NCBI RefSeq assembly: GCF_004570345.1
Contig: NZ_SPQM01000006.1
Location: forward strand, 1 to 64,000
From: Blastococcus sp. CT_GayMR20
GTDB lineage: Bacteria > Actinomycetota > Actinomycetes > Mycobacteriales > Geodermatophilaceae
Direction: 5' to 3'
Length of the DNA: 64,000 bases
Under the pieces are notes generated by a model. That model saw only the letters and a list, made by a program, of their open reading frames with translations. It made no database searches and was not told where the DNA came from. Positions 1 to 8,800 of the stretch are shown here, one piece after another. The position numbers and the translations under genes are program-made. Positions within the stretch are counted from its first letter, which is position 1, and every line of letters begins with the position of its first letter.

Positions 1-2
1 CC

Positions 3-1577
3 GACGTCGCCCGCATGATCGGGGCGCCGGTCTTCCACGTGAACGGCGACGACCCCGAGGCCTGCGTCCGCGTGGCGCGGCTCGCGGTCGAGTACCGCCA
101 GGCGTTCAAGAAGGACGTCGTCGTGGATCTGGTCTGCTACCGCCGCCGCGGGCACAACGAGGGCGACGACCCGTCGATGACCCAGCCGCTGATGTACGAC
201 ATCATCGACCGCAAGCGCTCGGTCCGGAAGCTGTACACCGAGGCGCTCGTGGGCCGCGGGGACATCACGCTGGCCGAGGCCGAGGAGGCCCTCAAGGACT
301 ACCGCGGTCAGCTCGAGCGGGCCTTCGCCGAGACGCACGACGCGCAGGAGACGTCCAAGCCCGAGCCCGTGATGGACCCGCGCACGGCGCAGGAGTCGCA
401 GGTGAAGACGGCGATCACGCCGGAGGTCCTCAAGACCATCGGCGACGCGCACGTCTCCTTCCCGCCGGACTTCACCCCGCACCCGAAGCTGCAGAAGATG
501 CTGGAGCGGCGCGCGGCGATGGCCAGCGAGGGCGGCATCGACTGGGCGATGGGCGAGCTGCTCGCGTTCGGGTCGCTGCTCATGGAGGGGGTGCCGGTCC
601 GGCTCGCCGGGCAGGACTCCCGCCGCGGCACGTTCGTGCAGCGCCACTCGGTGCTCATCGACCGGGAGACCGGTGCGGAGTACACGCCGCTGGCCAATCT
701 CACCGAGGACCAGGCCAAGTTCTTCGTCTACGACTCCCTGCTGTCGGAGTACGCCGCGCTGGGCTTCGAGTACGGCTACTCGGTCGCCAACCAGAAGGCG
801 CTCGTCCTCTGGGAGGCGCAGTTCGGTGACTTCGTCGACGGCGCCCAGATGGTCATCGACGAGTTCATCAGCTCCGGCGAGGCCAAGTGGGGCCAGCGCT
901 CCGGCGTGGTGATGCTGCTGCCGCACGGCCTCGAGGGCCAGGGCCCGGACCACTCCAGCGGCCGGATCGAGCGGTTCCTGCAGCTGTCGGCGGAGAACAA
1001 CATGACCGTCGCCAACTGCACGACGCCGGGCAACTACTTCCACCTCCTCCGCCGTCAGGCGCTGTCGGACGTGCACCGCCCGCTGGTGGTGTTCACGCCG
1101 AAGTCGCTGCTGCGGGCCAAGGCCGCCGTCAGCGCGGTCGAGGACTTCACGGAGCAGGGCTTCCGTCCGGTCCTGCCCGACAGCGGTGTCGGCGGCGAGC
1201 CCCTGGACGACGCCGCGTTGCGGCGGGTGCTGCTCTGCAGCGGCAAGGTCGCCTACGACCTGATGGCGCAGCGGGAGTCCGACGGCACCGCGGACGTCGC
1301 CGTCGTGCGGGTCGAGCAGCTGTACCCGCTGCCGGCCGAGCAGATCCGGGCGGAGCTGGAGCGGTACCCGAACGCGACCGACGTGGTCTGGGTCCAGGAG
1401 GAGCCCATGAACATGGGCGCCTGGCAGTTCATGGCCGTCAACCTGCCCGAGCACCTGCCGGAGGGCCGGACGTTCCGCCGGGTCAGCCGGCGGGCCTCGG
1501 CCAGCCCGGCCGTGGGTTCGGCGAAGGTGCACGACGTCGAGCAGCGCCAGCTCGTCGCAGAGGCCTTCGCGGACTGA
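3..1577 (+). CDS. kgd: Multifunctional 2-oxoglutarate dehydrogenase/decarboxylase E1 (Kgd), C-terminal part
   Basis: The gene enters from the left edge, so only its last ~524 codons are present. The product is the thiamine-diphosphate E1 component of the actinobacterial 2-oxoglutarate dehydrogenase complex (TCA cycle), which in this phylum is fused to a succinyltransferase domain lying upstream of this window. Visible here are the [14 protein letters not shown] segment near the start, the [11 protein letters not shown] segment of the transketolase-like pyrimidine-binding domain at about 590-640 bp, and the C-terminal domain with [13 protein letters not shown]. The frame is open from base 3 to a TGA at 1575-1577. 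A 59-aa DUF6104 gene follows after 1 nt, so the two are probably co-transcribed. Confidence 0.95.
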   Translation, partial: DVARMIGAPVFHVNGDDPEACVRVARLAVEYRQAFKKDVVVDLVCYRRRGHNEGDDPSMTQPLMYDIIDRKRSVRKLYTEALVGRGDITLAEAEEALKDYRGQLERAFAETHDAQETSKPEPVMDPRTAQESQVKTAITPEVLKTIGDAHVSFPPDFTPHPKLQKMLERRAAMASEGGIDWAMGELLAFGSLLMEGVPVRLAGQDSRRGTFVQRHSVLIDRETGAEYTPLANLTEDQAKFFVYDSLLSEYAALGFEYGYSVANQKALVLWEAQFGDFVDGAQMVIDEFISSGEAKWGQRSGVVMLLPHGLEGQGPDHSSGRIERFLQLSAENNMTVANCTTPGNYFHLLRRQALSDVHRPLVVFTPKSLLRAKAAVSAVEDFTEQGFRPVLPDSGVGGEPLDDAALRRVLLCSGKVAYDLMAQRESDGTADVAVVRVEQLYPLPAEQIRAELERYPNATDVVWVQEEPMNMGAWQFMAVNLPEHLPEGRTFRRVSRRASASPAVGSAKVHDVEQRQLVAEAFAD

Positions 1578-1578
1578 C

Positions 1579-1758
1579 GTGTACTTCACCGATCGCGGGC
1601 TGGAGGAGCTGGCCGACCGGAGGGGCGAGGAGCAGGTGACCCTCGCCTGGCTGGCCGACCAGATGCAGGCGTTCGTGGACCAGTTCCCCGACTTCGAGGT
1701 GCCCGTCGAGCGGCTGGCCACCTGGCTCGCCCGCGGCGGCGCCGACCCGGACGAATGA
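1579..1758 (+). CDS. DUF6104 family small protein
   Basis: This is a 59-aa protein starting at GTG one base after the kgd stop. It begins VYFTDRGLEELADRRGEEQV and contains a conserved-looking FPDFEVPVERLATWLAR block. The pattern matches the small DUF6104 proteins often found next to sucA/kgd in actinobacteria, as I recall the family. No function is known. The tight spacing implies translational coupling with kgd. A hairpin terminator follows the stop codon. Confidence 0.75.
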   Translation: MYFTDRGLEELADRRGEEQVTLAWLADQMQAFVDQFPDFEVPVERLATWLARGGADPDE

Positions 1759-1761
1759 CAC

Positions 1762-1780
1762 TGCGATCCTCCGGATCGCA
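1762..1780. terminator. Hairpin after kgd-DUF6104
   Basis: A perfect 8-bp stem (TGCGATCC / GGATCGCA) with a 3-nt loop begins 3 nt after the DUF6104 stop. There is no T-tract. A second perfect hairpin, CCGCCCT-cgc-AGGGCGG, lies at 1862-1878 in the same 172-bp gap. Confidence 0.55.
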
Positions 1781-1930
1781 CCGCGGCCAGGTGCCGTCCC
1801 CCGGCTGAGCTGAGCCCTGCCGCGGGTCGCGGTGAGGACCTTCCGGGCCCGTCGCTGCGCTCCGCCCTCGCAGGGCGGCTCCCGGGCGCGCCTACCGGGC
1901 TTGGCGCCGCAGGGACGTCACCCTCTGACC

Positions 1931-2644
1931 GTGCTCGGTCACTCGCATGCCCTCTCCGGCCTCGCCGCGGGCGCGGCGACGCTGCCGTGGGCACCCATCC
2001 AGGGCACCGTCGCGCAGGTCGCCTGGGTCGCGGCCGCCGGCGGGTTCGCGATGCTCCCCGACCTCGACCACCGGGGCTCCACCGTCTCGGACATGTGGGG
2101 TCCGGTCACCGACGTCCCGTCCGGGCTGGTCGGCAAGGTCACCGGCGGACACCGATGGGGCACTCACGACGCGGTGCTCGCCCCGCTGGCGTTCGGCGGC
2201 CTGGCGATGCTCGCCGCGGACACCTACTGGGCGAGCCTGCTGCTGATGGCCCTGGCGATCGGCCTGGCGCTCCACGCACTGCACTTCGTCATCCCTGGCA
2301 ACACGGAGACGACGATCATCGGCAACGTCGCGCTGTCGTGGGCAGGGGCCTGGTGGCTCCTCGAGCACAGCCCGCAACCGGCATGGCTGCCGTGGGCCGT
2401 GGCTCTGGGCGTGCTCACCCACATCGCCGGCGACGCCCTTACCAACGCAGGCATCCCGTTGCCGGTGCTGTGGCTGGTCCGGCGCACCCGATTGAAGTTC
2501 TCGCCCATGCGGACCGGCACGGTGCTGGAGAAGGCGGTGCTGGTGCCCGCCTTCATCGTGGCGATCGCGGTCTTCGTCTACCTCAACACCGAGGCCCGCA
2601 CGGCCCTCGACCCCCTGGTCGACCGGATCCTCAGCCTCGGCTGA
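1931..2644 (+). CDS. YdjM/DUF457-like membrane metal-dependent hydrolase
   Basis: A 237-aa polytopic membrane protein resembling the LexA-regulated YdjM family (COG1988). Putative metal ligands are conserved: the opening GHSHALSG, PDLDHRGS at about residues 43-50, GGHRWGTHD, and the late HIAGDALTNAG. Between them lie several hydrophobic stretches (for example LLLMALAIGLALHAL and a C-terminal VPAFIVAIAVFVYL). The reading frame is open from 1832, but the first 33 codons are low-complexity and cross a hairpin (1862-1878). I therefore choose the GTG at 1931, which places HSH at the N-terminus as in the family. The substrate is unknown. Confidence 0.75.
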   Translation: MLGHSHALSGLAAGAATLPWAPIQGTVAQVAWVAAAGGFAMLPDLDHRGSTVSDMWGPVTDVPSGLVGKVTGGHRWGTHDAVLAPLAFGGLAMLAADTYWASLLLMALAIGLALHALHFVIPGNTETTIIGNVALSWAGAWWLLEHSPQPAWLPWAVALGVLTHIAGDALTNAGIPLPVLWLVRRTRLKFSPMRTGTVLEKAVLVPAFIVAIAVFVYLNTEARTALDPLVDRILSLG

Positions 2645-2673
2645 ATCCGGTCGCCAGCGCGTCGCACGGCCCG

Positions 2674-2686
2674 CAGAATCGGGCGG
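2674..2686 (+). promoter_or_regulatory. -10-like CAGAAT, rtcB
   Basis: CAGAAT at 2674-2679 is followed by 6 nt and the GTG start of rtcB at 2686. The spacing is the same as the better TAnnnT boxes elsewhere in the window and suggests a leaderless transcript, but the first base departs from consensus. Confidence 0.35.
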
Positions 2687-3873
2687 TGGAACGCCTCTCC
2701 GACAAACTGCTGAACTGGGCCAGCATCCTCGACGACGTCACCCGGCGGCAGGCCGAGAACACCGCCTCCCTGGCGATCATCGCACCCCACGTCGCCCTCA
2801 TGCCCGACGCGCACCTGGGCAAGGGGGCGACGGTCGGCTCGGTGCTGCCGACCAGACGCGCGATCATCCCGGCAGCTGTCGGCGTCGACATCGGCTGCGG
2901 CATGATCGCCGTCCGCACCCCGTGGACGGTCGAGGAGGTCCGCGCCCGGGGCTCGCTCGCGCCGCTGCGGGGCGACATCGAGCGCGCCGTCCCGTTGTCG
3001 GCCGGCAAGTACAACAAGAGGCTGACCGAGTCGGCGAAGCGCCGGGCCGCGGAGCTGGAGGAGCTCGCCGCCGAGCTGGGCGACCACGTGCTGCCCGCGG
3101 TCACCGGGGCGACCCCGAACTGGCAGCTCCAGCTGGGCAGCCTCGGCTCGGGGAACCACTTCATCGAGGTCACCGCCGACGAGCAGGACAGGGTCTGGCT
3201 GTTCCTGCACTCCGGCAGCCGGGGCGTGGGCAACAAGATCGCCATGCGGCACATCGCGATCGCCCGCAAGCGGGCCGAGCGCGAGCGGCTGGACCTGCCC
3301 GACCGTGACCTCGCCTGGCTCGAGGAGGGGACGCCGGAGTTCGACCGGTACATCGCCGAGCTGCGGTGGGCGCAGCACTTCGCCCTGCTCAACCGCGAGG
3401 AGATGATGGACCGGGTGGCCGGCTGCCTCGCCGTCCACATGCGCGCGGACGAGACCCCTCGCCTCGAGGTCACGAACTGCCACCACAACTTCACCCAGCG
3501 GGAGACCCACGACGGCGTCGACCTCTGGGTGTCGCGCAAGGGCGCGATCGAGGCGAGGAAGGGGCAGCCGGGCCTGATCCCGGGTTCCATGGGGACGGCG
3601 AGCTACGTCGTCGCCGGCCTGGGCAACCCGCTGTCGCTGAACTCCTCGCCCCACGGCGCCGGGCGGGCGTACTCGCGGAACCAGGCGCGGCGGACCTTCA
3701 CCCGCGCCCAGCTCGAGGAGTCGATGCAGGGCATCGAGTGGCGGCACAGCGACGCCTTCCTGGACGAGATCCCTGCTGCCTACAAGCCCGTGGACGTCGT
3801 CATGGAGGACGCGAAGGATCTCGTGGAGGTGCGGCACACCCTGCGCCAGCTGGTCAACGTGAAGGGCGATTAG
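2686..3873 (+). CDS. rtcB: RtcB family RNA-splicing ligase
   Basis: A 395-aa RtcB-family protein. Characterised members join 2',3'-cyclic-phosphate or 3'-phosphate RNA ends to 5'-OH ends using GTP and Mn2+. Family landmarks are present: GVDIGCGM with metal-binding Asp and Cys (about residues 66-73), GSLGSGNHFIE, LHSGSRGVGN, NCHHNFTQRE, GSMGTASYVVAG and SSPHGAGR, whose His corresponds to the guanylylated nucleophile of archaeal RtcB. All catalytic motifs look intact, so an active ligase is likely. The start is the GTG at 2686, which gives MERLSDKLLNW. The open frame upstream is antisense to nothing recognisable and reads as low-complexity. It is convergent with the malic enzyme gene 20 bp downstream. 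Confidence 0.9.
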   Translation: MERLSDKLLNWASILDDVTRRQAENTASLAIIAPHVALMPDAHLGKGATVGSVLPTRRAIIPAAVGVDIGCGMIAVRTPWTVEEVRARGSLAPLRGDIERAVPLSAGKYNKRLTESAKRRAAELEELAAELGDHVLPAVTGATPNWQLQLGSLGSGNHFIEVTADEQDRVWLFLHSGSRGVGNKIAMRHIAIARKRAERERLDLPDRDLAWLEEGTPEFDRYIAELRWAQHFALLNREEMMDRVAGCLAVHMRADETPRLEVTNCHHNFTQRETHDGVDLWVSRKGAIEARKGQPGLIPGSMGTASYVVAGLGNPLSLNSSPHGAGRAYSRNQARRTFTRAQLEESMQGIEWRHSDAFLDEIPAAYKPVDVVMEDAKDLVEVRHTLRQLVNVKGD

Positions 3874-3893
3874 TGCACCGACCGCCGCCGAGG

Positions 3894-5090
3894 TCAGCGC
3901 GCGATGCCCTGCTCCCGCGCGCACGTGGCGACGGCGTCGGCGACGGCCCGGGCCACGCGGTCGTCCATGGGGCTGGGCACGACGTAGTCCGCCCGCACCT
4001 CGTCCCCGACGACGCCGGCGATCGCCGACGCGGCGGCGAGCTTCATCTCCTCGGTGATCGCGGTGGCGCCGGCGTCGATGGCGCCGCGGAAGATCCCGGG
4101 GAAGGCGAGGACGTTGTTGATCTGGTTCGCGAGGTCGCTGCGGCCGGTGGCGACGACGGCGGCGTAGCGGGCCGCCATCTCCGGATCCACCTCGGGCGTG
4201 GGGTTGGCGAGGGAGAAGACGATGCAGTTCGGGGCCATCGACGCGATCGCCGACTCGGGGACCGAACCGCCCGACAGCCCCAGATAGACATCGGCGCCTG
4301 CGAGAGCACCGATCATGGTGCCGGCGTACCCCGACCGGTTGGTGTTCTCGACGAGCCACTGCTTGATCGGCGTCAGGCCCTCCCGGCCGGCGTGCAGCAC
4401 GCCCTGCGAGTCCGCCACCGAGATGTCGCCGATGCCGGCCCCGAGCAGGATCTTCGTGCAGGCGACGCCCGCCGCACCCGCTCCGGCGACCACCACCCGG
4501 AGGTCGCCGAGCTCGCGGCCGACGACCTTCGCCGCGTTGCGCAGCGCCGCCAGGACGACGATCGCCGTCCCGTGCTGGTCGTCGTGCATGACGGGGATGG
4601 ACAACCGCTCGCGCAGCCGGGCCTCGATCTCGAAGCAGCGCGGAGCGCTGATGTCCTCCAGGTTGATCCCGCCGAAGGACGGCGCGATCGCGGCGACGGT
4701 CTCGACGATCGTGTCGACGTCGGTGCTGCTCAGCACGATGGGGACGGCGTCGAGTCCGCCGAACTCCTTGAACAGGCAGGCCTTGCCCTCCATGACCGGC
4801 AGGGAGGCGACCGGGCCGATGTTGCCCAGACCCAGCACGGCCGTGCCGTCGGAGACGACGGCGACGACGCGGGGCGCCCAGGTGAAGCGGTGGGCCAGCT
4901 CGGGCTCGGCGGCGATGGCGCTGGAGACGCGGGCGACGCCCGGGGTGTAGGTCAGCGCGAGGTCGGCGATCGAGTCGATCGAGCGGGTCGGCGTGACCGA
5001 CAGCTTGCCGCCCTCGTGCACCGCGAACGCGGGATCGTCGGCGAAGCGATCGGGCTGCTGGTCGTGCCCTGAACCCGGACTGCCGCTCAT
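3894..5090 (-). CDS. NAD(P)-dependent malic enzyme
   Basis: A 398-aa short-form bacterial malic enzyme, converting L-malate to pyruvate, CO2 and NAD(P)H. The N-terminal malic domain contains [20 protein letters not shown] and HDDQHGTA (metal and substrate region). The Rossmann domain carries [10 protein letters not shown] and the later [12 protein letters not shown]. The ATG at 5090 gives [11 protein letters not shown]; a GTG at 5096 would add two residues. Neither start has a clear ribosome-binding site. It lies 12 bp or less downstream of sodX on the same strand, so the two are probably transcribed together. Confidence 0.93.
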   Translation of the reverse strand: MSGSPGSGHDQQPDRFADDPAFAVHEGGKLSVTPTRSIDSIADLALTYTPGVARVSSAIAAEPELAHRFTWAPRVVAVVSDGTAVLGLGNIGPVASLPVMEGKACLFKEFGGLDAVPIVLSSTDVDTIVETVAAIAPSFGGINLEDISAPRCFEIEARLRERLSIPVMHDDQHGTAIVVLAALRNAAKVVGRELGDLRVVVAGAGAAGVACTKILLGAGIGDISVADSQGVLHAGREGLTPIKQWLVENTNRSGYAGTMIGALAGADVYLGLSGGSVPESAIASMAPNCIVFSLANPTPEVDPEMAARYAAVVATGRSDLANQINNVLAFPGIFRGAIDAGATAITEEMKLAAASAIAGVVGDEVRADYVVPSPMDDRVARAVADAVATCAREQGIAR

Positions 5091-5102
5091 GGACACGGGA
5101 GC

Positions 5103-5468
5103 CTAATGGGGTGGCCCCTGCGGCAGCCTGCCCGGGCGGGGCCAGAGCCGGCAGACGACGCGTCCGACGACCACTGCGGCGCCGAAGGACCGGCTGTCCT
5201 CGGTGGCGAAGGAGTTGTCCCCCTCGACCCAGTGGCCGCCCGGCACCGGCCGGAGGACCCGCTTCACGACCAGCAGGTCGGGGCGAGCGGGGAACCGAGC
5301 GAGGACGACGTCCCCCGGCCGGACGGCCGCTGCCGACCGGACACGGCGCACCAGCAGCCGGTCGCCGTGGCGGACGGTCGGGGACATCGACGGGCCGGTG
5401 ATCCGCGCCATGGTCCAGGCGCTGCCGGGTCCGGGAACGGCTTCTCCCGCGCTGTCGCTGTCGATCAC
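5103..5468 (-). CDS. sodX: Nickel superoxide dismutase maturation protease (S26 signal peptidase family)
   Basis: A 121-aa protein (GTG at 5468) or 102 aa if the ATG at 5411 is used. It is an S26 peptidase of the SodX type: GPSMSPTVRHGDRLL contains the catalytic Ser region, LLVVKRV supplies the general-base Lys, and GDNSFATEDSRSFG is the conserved C-terminal box. The gene is divergent from sodN with only ~50 bp between them. This is the diagnostic arrangement, since SodX removes the SodN propeptide to expose the nickel-binding His. Signal peptidases of similar size exist, but the context favours SodX. Confidence 0.88.
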   Translation of the reverse strand: MIDSDSAGEAVPGPGSAWTMARITGPSMSPTVRHGDRLLVRRVRSAAAVRPGDVVLARFPARPDLLVVKRVLRPVPGGHWVEGDNSFATEDSRSFGAAVVVGRVVCRLWPRPGRLPQGPPH

Positions 5469-5480
5469 CGCGAGTAGGGT
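5452..5480 (+). promoter_or_regulatory. Candidate sodN promoter
   Basis: TAGGGT at 5475-5480 resembles actinobacterial -10 boxes. CTGTCG at 5452-5457, 17 bp upstream, is a weak -35. Transcription would start about 30 nt before the sodN ATG, and a GGAGG ribosome-binding site lies at 5508-5512. Nickel-dependent (Nur-type) control is usual for this gene, but I cannot identify an operator. Confidence 0.4.
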
Positions 5481-5519
5481 CGCAGACGACCCAACCCCAC
5501 GACATCCGGAGGCACGTCC

Positions 5520-5924
5520 ATGCGTTTCACCCGCATGTTCTCCGCCGTGGAGGCCACCGCTCACTGCGACCTCCCCTGCGGCGTGTACGACCCGGCCCAG
5601 GCCCGCATCGAGGCGGAGTCCGTCAAGGCCATCCAGGAGAAGTACCAGGGCAACGAGGACCCGGTCTTCCGTCAGCGCGCGGTCCTGATCAAGGAGCAGC
5701 GCTCGGACCTGGTCAAGCACCACCTGTGGGTGCTGTGGACCGACTACTTCAAGCCGCCGCACTTCGAGAAGTACCCCCAGCTGCACGAGCTGTTCAACAA
5801 GGCCACCAAGCAGGCCGGCGCCGCCGGCGGCAAGGGCAGCATGGACCCGGCCGAGGGCCAGAAGCTCCTCGACTACATCGCCGAGATCGACAAGATCTTC
5901 TGGGAGACCAAGGCCGCTGCCTGA
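5520..5924 (+). CDS. sodN: Nickel-containing superoxide dismutase
   Basis: A 134-aa SodN that disproportionates superoxide in the cytoplasm. Residues 1-14 form the short propeptide (MRFTRMFSAVEATA). Mature His1 is residue 15, followed by the nickel hook HCDLPCGVYDPAQ, in which His1, Cys2 and Cys6 are all present. The rest is the four-helix body with KHHLWVLWTDYFKP. Length and sequence are typical of actinobacterial SodN. GGAGG lies 7 nt before the ATG. The gene is divergent from its maturation protease and is followed by a strong terminator. Confidence 0.97.
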   Translation: MRFTRMFSAVEATAHCDLPCGVYDPAQARIEAESVKAIQEKYQGNEDPVFRQRAVLIKEQRSDLVKHHLWVLWTDYFKPPHFEKYPQLHELFNKATKQAGAAGGKGSMDPAEGQKLLDYIAEIDKIFWETKAAA

Positions 5925-5944
5925 TTTCTCACGTTTCTCCCCGT

Positions 5945-5982
5945 CGCTGCCGGGCCACCCATACACGGGCGGTCCGGCAGCG
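5945..5982 (+). terminator. sodN terminator
   Basis: The stem CGCTGCCGG / CCGGCAGCG (5945-5953 / 5974-5982) has a further inner helix CCACCC / GGGCGG with one mismatch. It is followed by the pyrimidine-rich TCGTCTTCTCT and lies 21 nt after the sodN stop. Confidence 0.75.
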
Positions 5983-6030
5983 TCGTCTTCTCTGCGGGCG
6001 CGACGACCGCGTCGATCCTTCCGCTGCGCC

Positions 6031-6044
6031 TAGGGTTCGCCGCA
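6031..6044 (+). promoter_or_regulatory. -10 box TAGGGT before the PP2C gene
   Basis: TAGGGT at 6031-6036 lies 7 nt before an in-frame ATG at 6044. That ATG could therefore be a leaderless start, 7 codons upstream of the ribosome-binding-site-led ATG at 6065. Confidence 0.45.
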
Positions 6045-6064
6045 TGCGCGGCTCGGAGGGTTAC

Positions 6065-7294
6065 ATGATCGACGTCGGCGCGCTCCTGGAGAAGGTCGAG
6101 GCCGCGGCCCCCATCGACTCCGTCGAGGCAGTCGCCGCCTCGCTCGGCGAGATGGTCGACGCCCGGGAGGTCAGCCTCCTCATCACCGACTTCACCGGAC
6201 GGGCCGTCGTCCGGCTGACGTCGACGGACCGGGTGGAGGGCGCCCGGAGCCACGGCATCGAGCAGGCGGAGACCCTGCCCCTGCCCGGCACGCTGTACGA
6301 GCGCGTGCTGCGCACCCAGGGGGCCGACGTGCGGCCGCTCGACGACGGCTTCGCCCGGATGCTGGTCCCGGTCACCGACCGCGGGGACGCGATCGGGCTG
6401 CTCGAGCTGACGCTGCCGCGCCACCCCTCCCCCCAGGAGATCTCCGACATCGGGAGCGCGGCGCACGCCCTGGCCTACGTCGTCATCGCCGCCCGCCGGC
6501 ACACCGACGTCTTCGAGTGGGGCCAGCGCTCGACGCCCTTCGCGCTGGCGGCCGAGATCCAGCGCCGGCTGCTGCCGGCCTCCTACACGTGCGAGGCGGG
6601 ACAGTTCACCCTCGCCGGCTGGTTGGAGCCGGCGAGCTCGGTGGGCGGGGACACCTTCGACTACACCCTGGACCGCGACTCCCTCCAGGTGTCGATCACC
6701 GACGCGGTCGGTCACCAGGTGTCGGCGGCCCTGCTGGCGACGCTGTTGGTCGGCAGCCTGCGCAACGGGCGCCGCAAGGGCCTCGACCTCGGCAAGCAGG
6801 CGATGTACGCCAACGACTCCCTCGCCGAGAACGCGCCTGCCGGGCAGTTCGTCACCGGCCAGCTCATGCGGGTCGACCTGCACACCGGCACCGCAACGAT
6901 CGTCAACGCCGGTCACCCGTTCCCGCTGCGGCTGCGCGACGGGAAGGTCGAGGAGGTCGAGCTGGGCATCGAACCGCCGTTCGGGGTCGTCCCCGGCAAG
7001 GGCTTCGACGTCCAGGAGTTCCCGCTGGAGCCCGGTGACCGGATCGTGCTGCTCACCGACGGCATGCAGGAGCGCAACGCCGTCAACCTCGACGTCGCCG
7101 CCACGCTGGCCGCCAGCGCCGACCTGCACCCCCGGGAGGTCGTGCAGGAGCTCGGGTCGGCCATCCTCCGGGCCACCGGCGGCGACCTGCAGGACGACGC
7201 CACGATGGTCTGCCTCGACTGGTACGGCGGGCCCCCGCGAGGGCGCAACAGCGAGCAGGGCGCCGACCCCGACCGCGCCTCCGCGCCCGTCTGA
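6065..7294 (+). CDS. SpoIIE/PP2C-family serine phosphatase with N-terminal sensor-like region
   Basis: A 409-aa protein. Residues ~1-145 form a GAF-like region with no recognisable ligand motif. Residues ~160-385 are a PPM-type (RsbU/SpoIIE) phosphatase domain: EIQRRLLPAS linker, SSVGGDTFDYT with a metal-binding Asp, DAVGHQVSAALLA, NAGHPFPLRLRDG, and DRIVLLTDGMQERN followed by GDLQDDATMVCLDW. Such proteins usually dephosphorylate anti-anti-sigma factors in partner-switching circuits; no such partner is encoded nearby. GGAGG at 6055-6059 favours the ATG at 6065. The upstream ATG at 6044 with TAGGGT is a leaderless alternative. Confidence 0.85.
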   Translation: MIDVGALLEKVEAAAPIDSVEAVAASLGEMVDAREVSLLITDFTGRAVVRLTSTDRVEGARSHGIEQAETLPLPGTLYERVLRTQGADVRPLDDGFARMLVPVTDRGDAIGLLELTLPRHPSPQEISDIGSAAHALAYVVIAARRHTDVFEWGQRSTPFALAAEIQRRLLPASYTCEAGQFTLAGWLEPASSVGGDTFDYTLDRDSLQVSITDAVGHQVSAALLATLLVGSLRNGRRKGLDLGKQAMYANDSLAENAPAGQFVTGQLMRVDLHTGTATIVNAGHPFPLRLRDGKVEEVELGIEPPFGVVPGKGFDVQEFPLEPGDRIVLLTDGMQERNAVNLDVAATLAASADLHPREVVQELGSAILRATGGDLQDDATMVCLDWYGGPPRGRNSEQGADPDRASAPV

Positions 7295-7328
7295 GCCGGA
7301 CGTCCGGAGCCGCCCGGGACCCGGCCGG

Positions 7329-7344
7329 TAACGTTTGGCCACCA
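7329..7344 (+). promoter_or_regulatory. -10 box TAACGT before psd
   Basis: TAACGT at 7329-7334 ends 9 nt before the ATG at 7344, implying a leader of only 0-3 nt. No ribosome-binding site is seen. Confidence 0.45.
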
Positions 7345-7988
7345 TGCGCATCGACCGGGCCGGGTGGCCTTTCATCACCGGACCCCTGGCCCCTGCGGCT
7401 CTCGCTCTCGCGGCCGGACGACGGTGGGCCGCGTGGCCCTTTCTCGGGCTCTCCGCCTACATGGCCCTGTTCTTCCGTGACCCCGACCGCCGCTGTGACG
7501 CCGTGCCGCCCGACCCCGACGAGGTGCTCTCCCCGGCCGACGGCGTCGTCATGGTCGCCGGCGAACCGCAGCCCGACGTGGCGCCCGAGGGCGACTGGCA
7601 GCAGGTCAGCGTCTTCCTCTCCGTCGTCGACGTGCACGTCAACCGGTCGCCCTACCGCGGCGAGGTCGTGGAGAGCTCCTACCGCAAGGGCAGCTTCCTG
7701 GCCGCCTACCGCAAGGAGTCGGCGCACCGGAACGAGCGCAGCGAGCTGTGGCTGCGCGAGGGCGACCGCACCGTGGTCTTCCGGCAGATCGTCGGCGTCC
7801 TGGCCCGGCGGATCGTGACCCGCACCGGGCCGGGCCGGCGCCTGGCGACCGGCGAGCGGATGGGCCTCATGAAGTTCGGCTCCCGGATGGACGTCTTCGT
7901 GCCGCCGGAGTGCACGATCACCGTGACCGAGGGGCAGCGCGTGCGCGGTGGCGAGACCGTCATCGCCCGCTGGCCCGCGGCCGGCTGA
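7344..7988 (+). CDS. psd: Phosphatidylserine decarboxylase proenzyme, short type
   Basis: A 214-aa short-form PSD that makes phosphatidylethanolamine from phosphatidylserine. The N-terminus is hydrophobic (LALAAGRRWAAWPFLGLSAYMALFF). SPADGVV and VDVHVNRSPYRG are family boxes. KFGSRMDVFVP contains the Gly-Ser site where self-cleavage would generate the pyruvoyl group. A TTG at 7335 would add three residues; ATG is preferred because of the leaderless -10. The phosphatidylserine synthase gene follows 11 bp downstream, forming a two-step pathway operon. Confidence 0.92.
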   Translation: MRIDRAGWPFITGPLAPAALALAAGRRWAAWPFLGLSAYMALFFRDPDRRCDAVPPDPDEVLSPADGVVMVAGEPQPDVAPEGDWQQVSVFLSVVDVHVNRSPYRGEVVESSYRKGSFLAAYRKESAHRNERSELWLREGDRTVVFRQIVGVLARRIVTRTGPGRRLATGERMGLMKFGSRMDVFVPPECTITVTEGQRVRGGETVIARWPAAG

Positions 7989-7999
7989 GGAGGTCGCGC

Positions 8000-8800
8000 G
8001 TGCCACCCACCCGGCGCGGGGCGACCGTCGAGTTCGTCCGCGGTTCCGTCCGCGGCACCCGGCGCCGCGCTCTGGCGACGCTGCCCAGCCTGTTCACGCT
8101 CGGCAACATGTTCTGCGGGTTCTTCGCGATCCTGGTGTCGATCCGGGGTGACCACGATCTCGCCGCCGTCCTGATCGGCCTGTCGGTGGTCTTCGACATC
8201 ACCGACGGCGCGGTCGCGCGCCTGGTCGGCGCCGTCACCCCGTTCGGCCTGCAGTTCGACTCGCTGGCCGACCTGGTCTCCTTCGGTCTCGCGCCGGCGC
8301 TGCTGGCTTTCACGGTGTTCTCGCAGGGCCGCGACGAGTGGGACCCGCTCGGCTGGGTGGCCTGCTTCATCTGGGTCGCCTGCGCCGCGATCCGGCTGGC
8401 CCGCTTCAACACCACCATCGATCCCACGGCCGACAAGCGGTACTTCATCGGCATGCCCAGTCCGGGGGCGGCCGGCGTGGTCATCGCGTCGGTGTTCGCG
8501 TTCGGCGACCAGATGCAGGGCCGCGACCGCCTGTGGGTGCTGCTGGTCGTCGTCGTCCCGGCGCTGCTGATGGTCACCAACATCCGCTTCCGGTCGTTCC
8601 GGTCGCTGGTCAGTCCCAAGAGCAGCCGGCCGTACGGGTTGATCGCGGCCGCCCTCGTGATCGTCATCGGCCTCGTGATCGATCCGGTGTGGACCGGCAT
8701 CGCCCTGGCCTACGGCTACCTGCTGGCGCCGGTGCTGGTCCCGATCGTGTCGCCGCTGGGCCGGCTGCTGCCGGACCGGCTCAAGGAGGTGCTCTCATGA
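8000..8800 (+). CDS. pssA: CDP-diacylglycerol-serine O-phosphatidyltransferase
   Basis: A 266-aa integral membrane enzyme supplying the substrate of psd. The CDP-alcohol phosphotransferase signature DGxxAR-x8-G-x3-D-x3-D runs from about residues 69 to 91 with every key residue present. Several transmembrane stretches follow. The start is the GTG at 8000, with GAGGAGG at 7987-7993 overlapping the end of psd. The stop overlaps the next ATG (ATGA), so psd-pssA-GNAT-HAD is one transcription unit. Confidence 0.93.
   Translation: MPPTRRGATVEFVRGSVRGTRRRALATLPSLFTLGNMFCGFFAILVSIRGDHDLAAVLIGLSVVFDITDGAVARLVGAVTPFGLQFDSLADLVSFGLAPALLAFTVFSQGRDEWDPLGWVACFIWVACAAIRLARFNTTIDPTADKRYFIGMPSPGAAGVVIASVFAFGDQMQGRDRLWVLLVVVVPALLMVTNIRFRSFRSLVSPKSSRPYGLIAAALVIVIGLVIDPVWTGIALAYGYLLAPVLVPIVSPLGRLLPDRLKEVLS

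Noticed and set aside
2578..5505. 975-aa minus-strand ORF opposite rtcB and malic enzyme
   Set aside because: High-GC shadow frame, Arg/Pro/Gly-rich, with no similarity; real genes occupy other frames.
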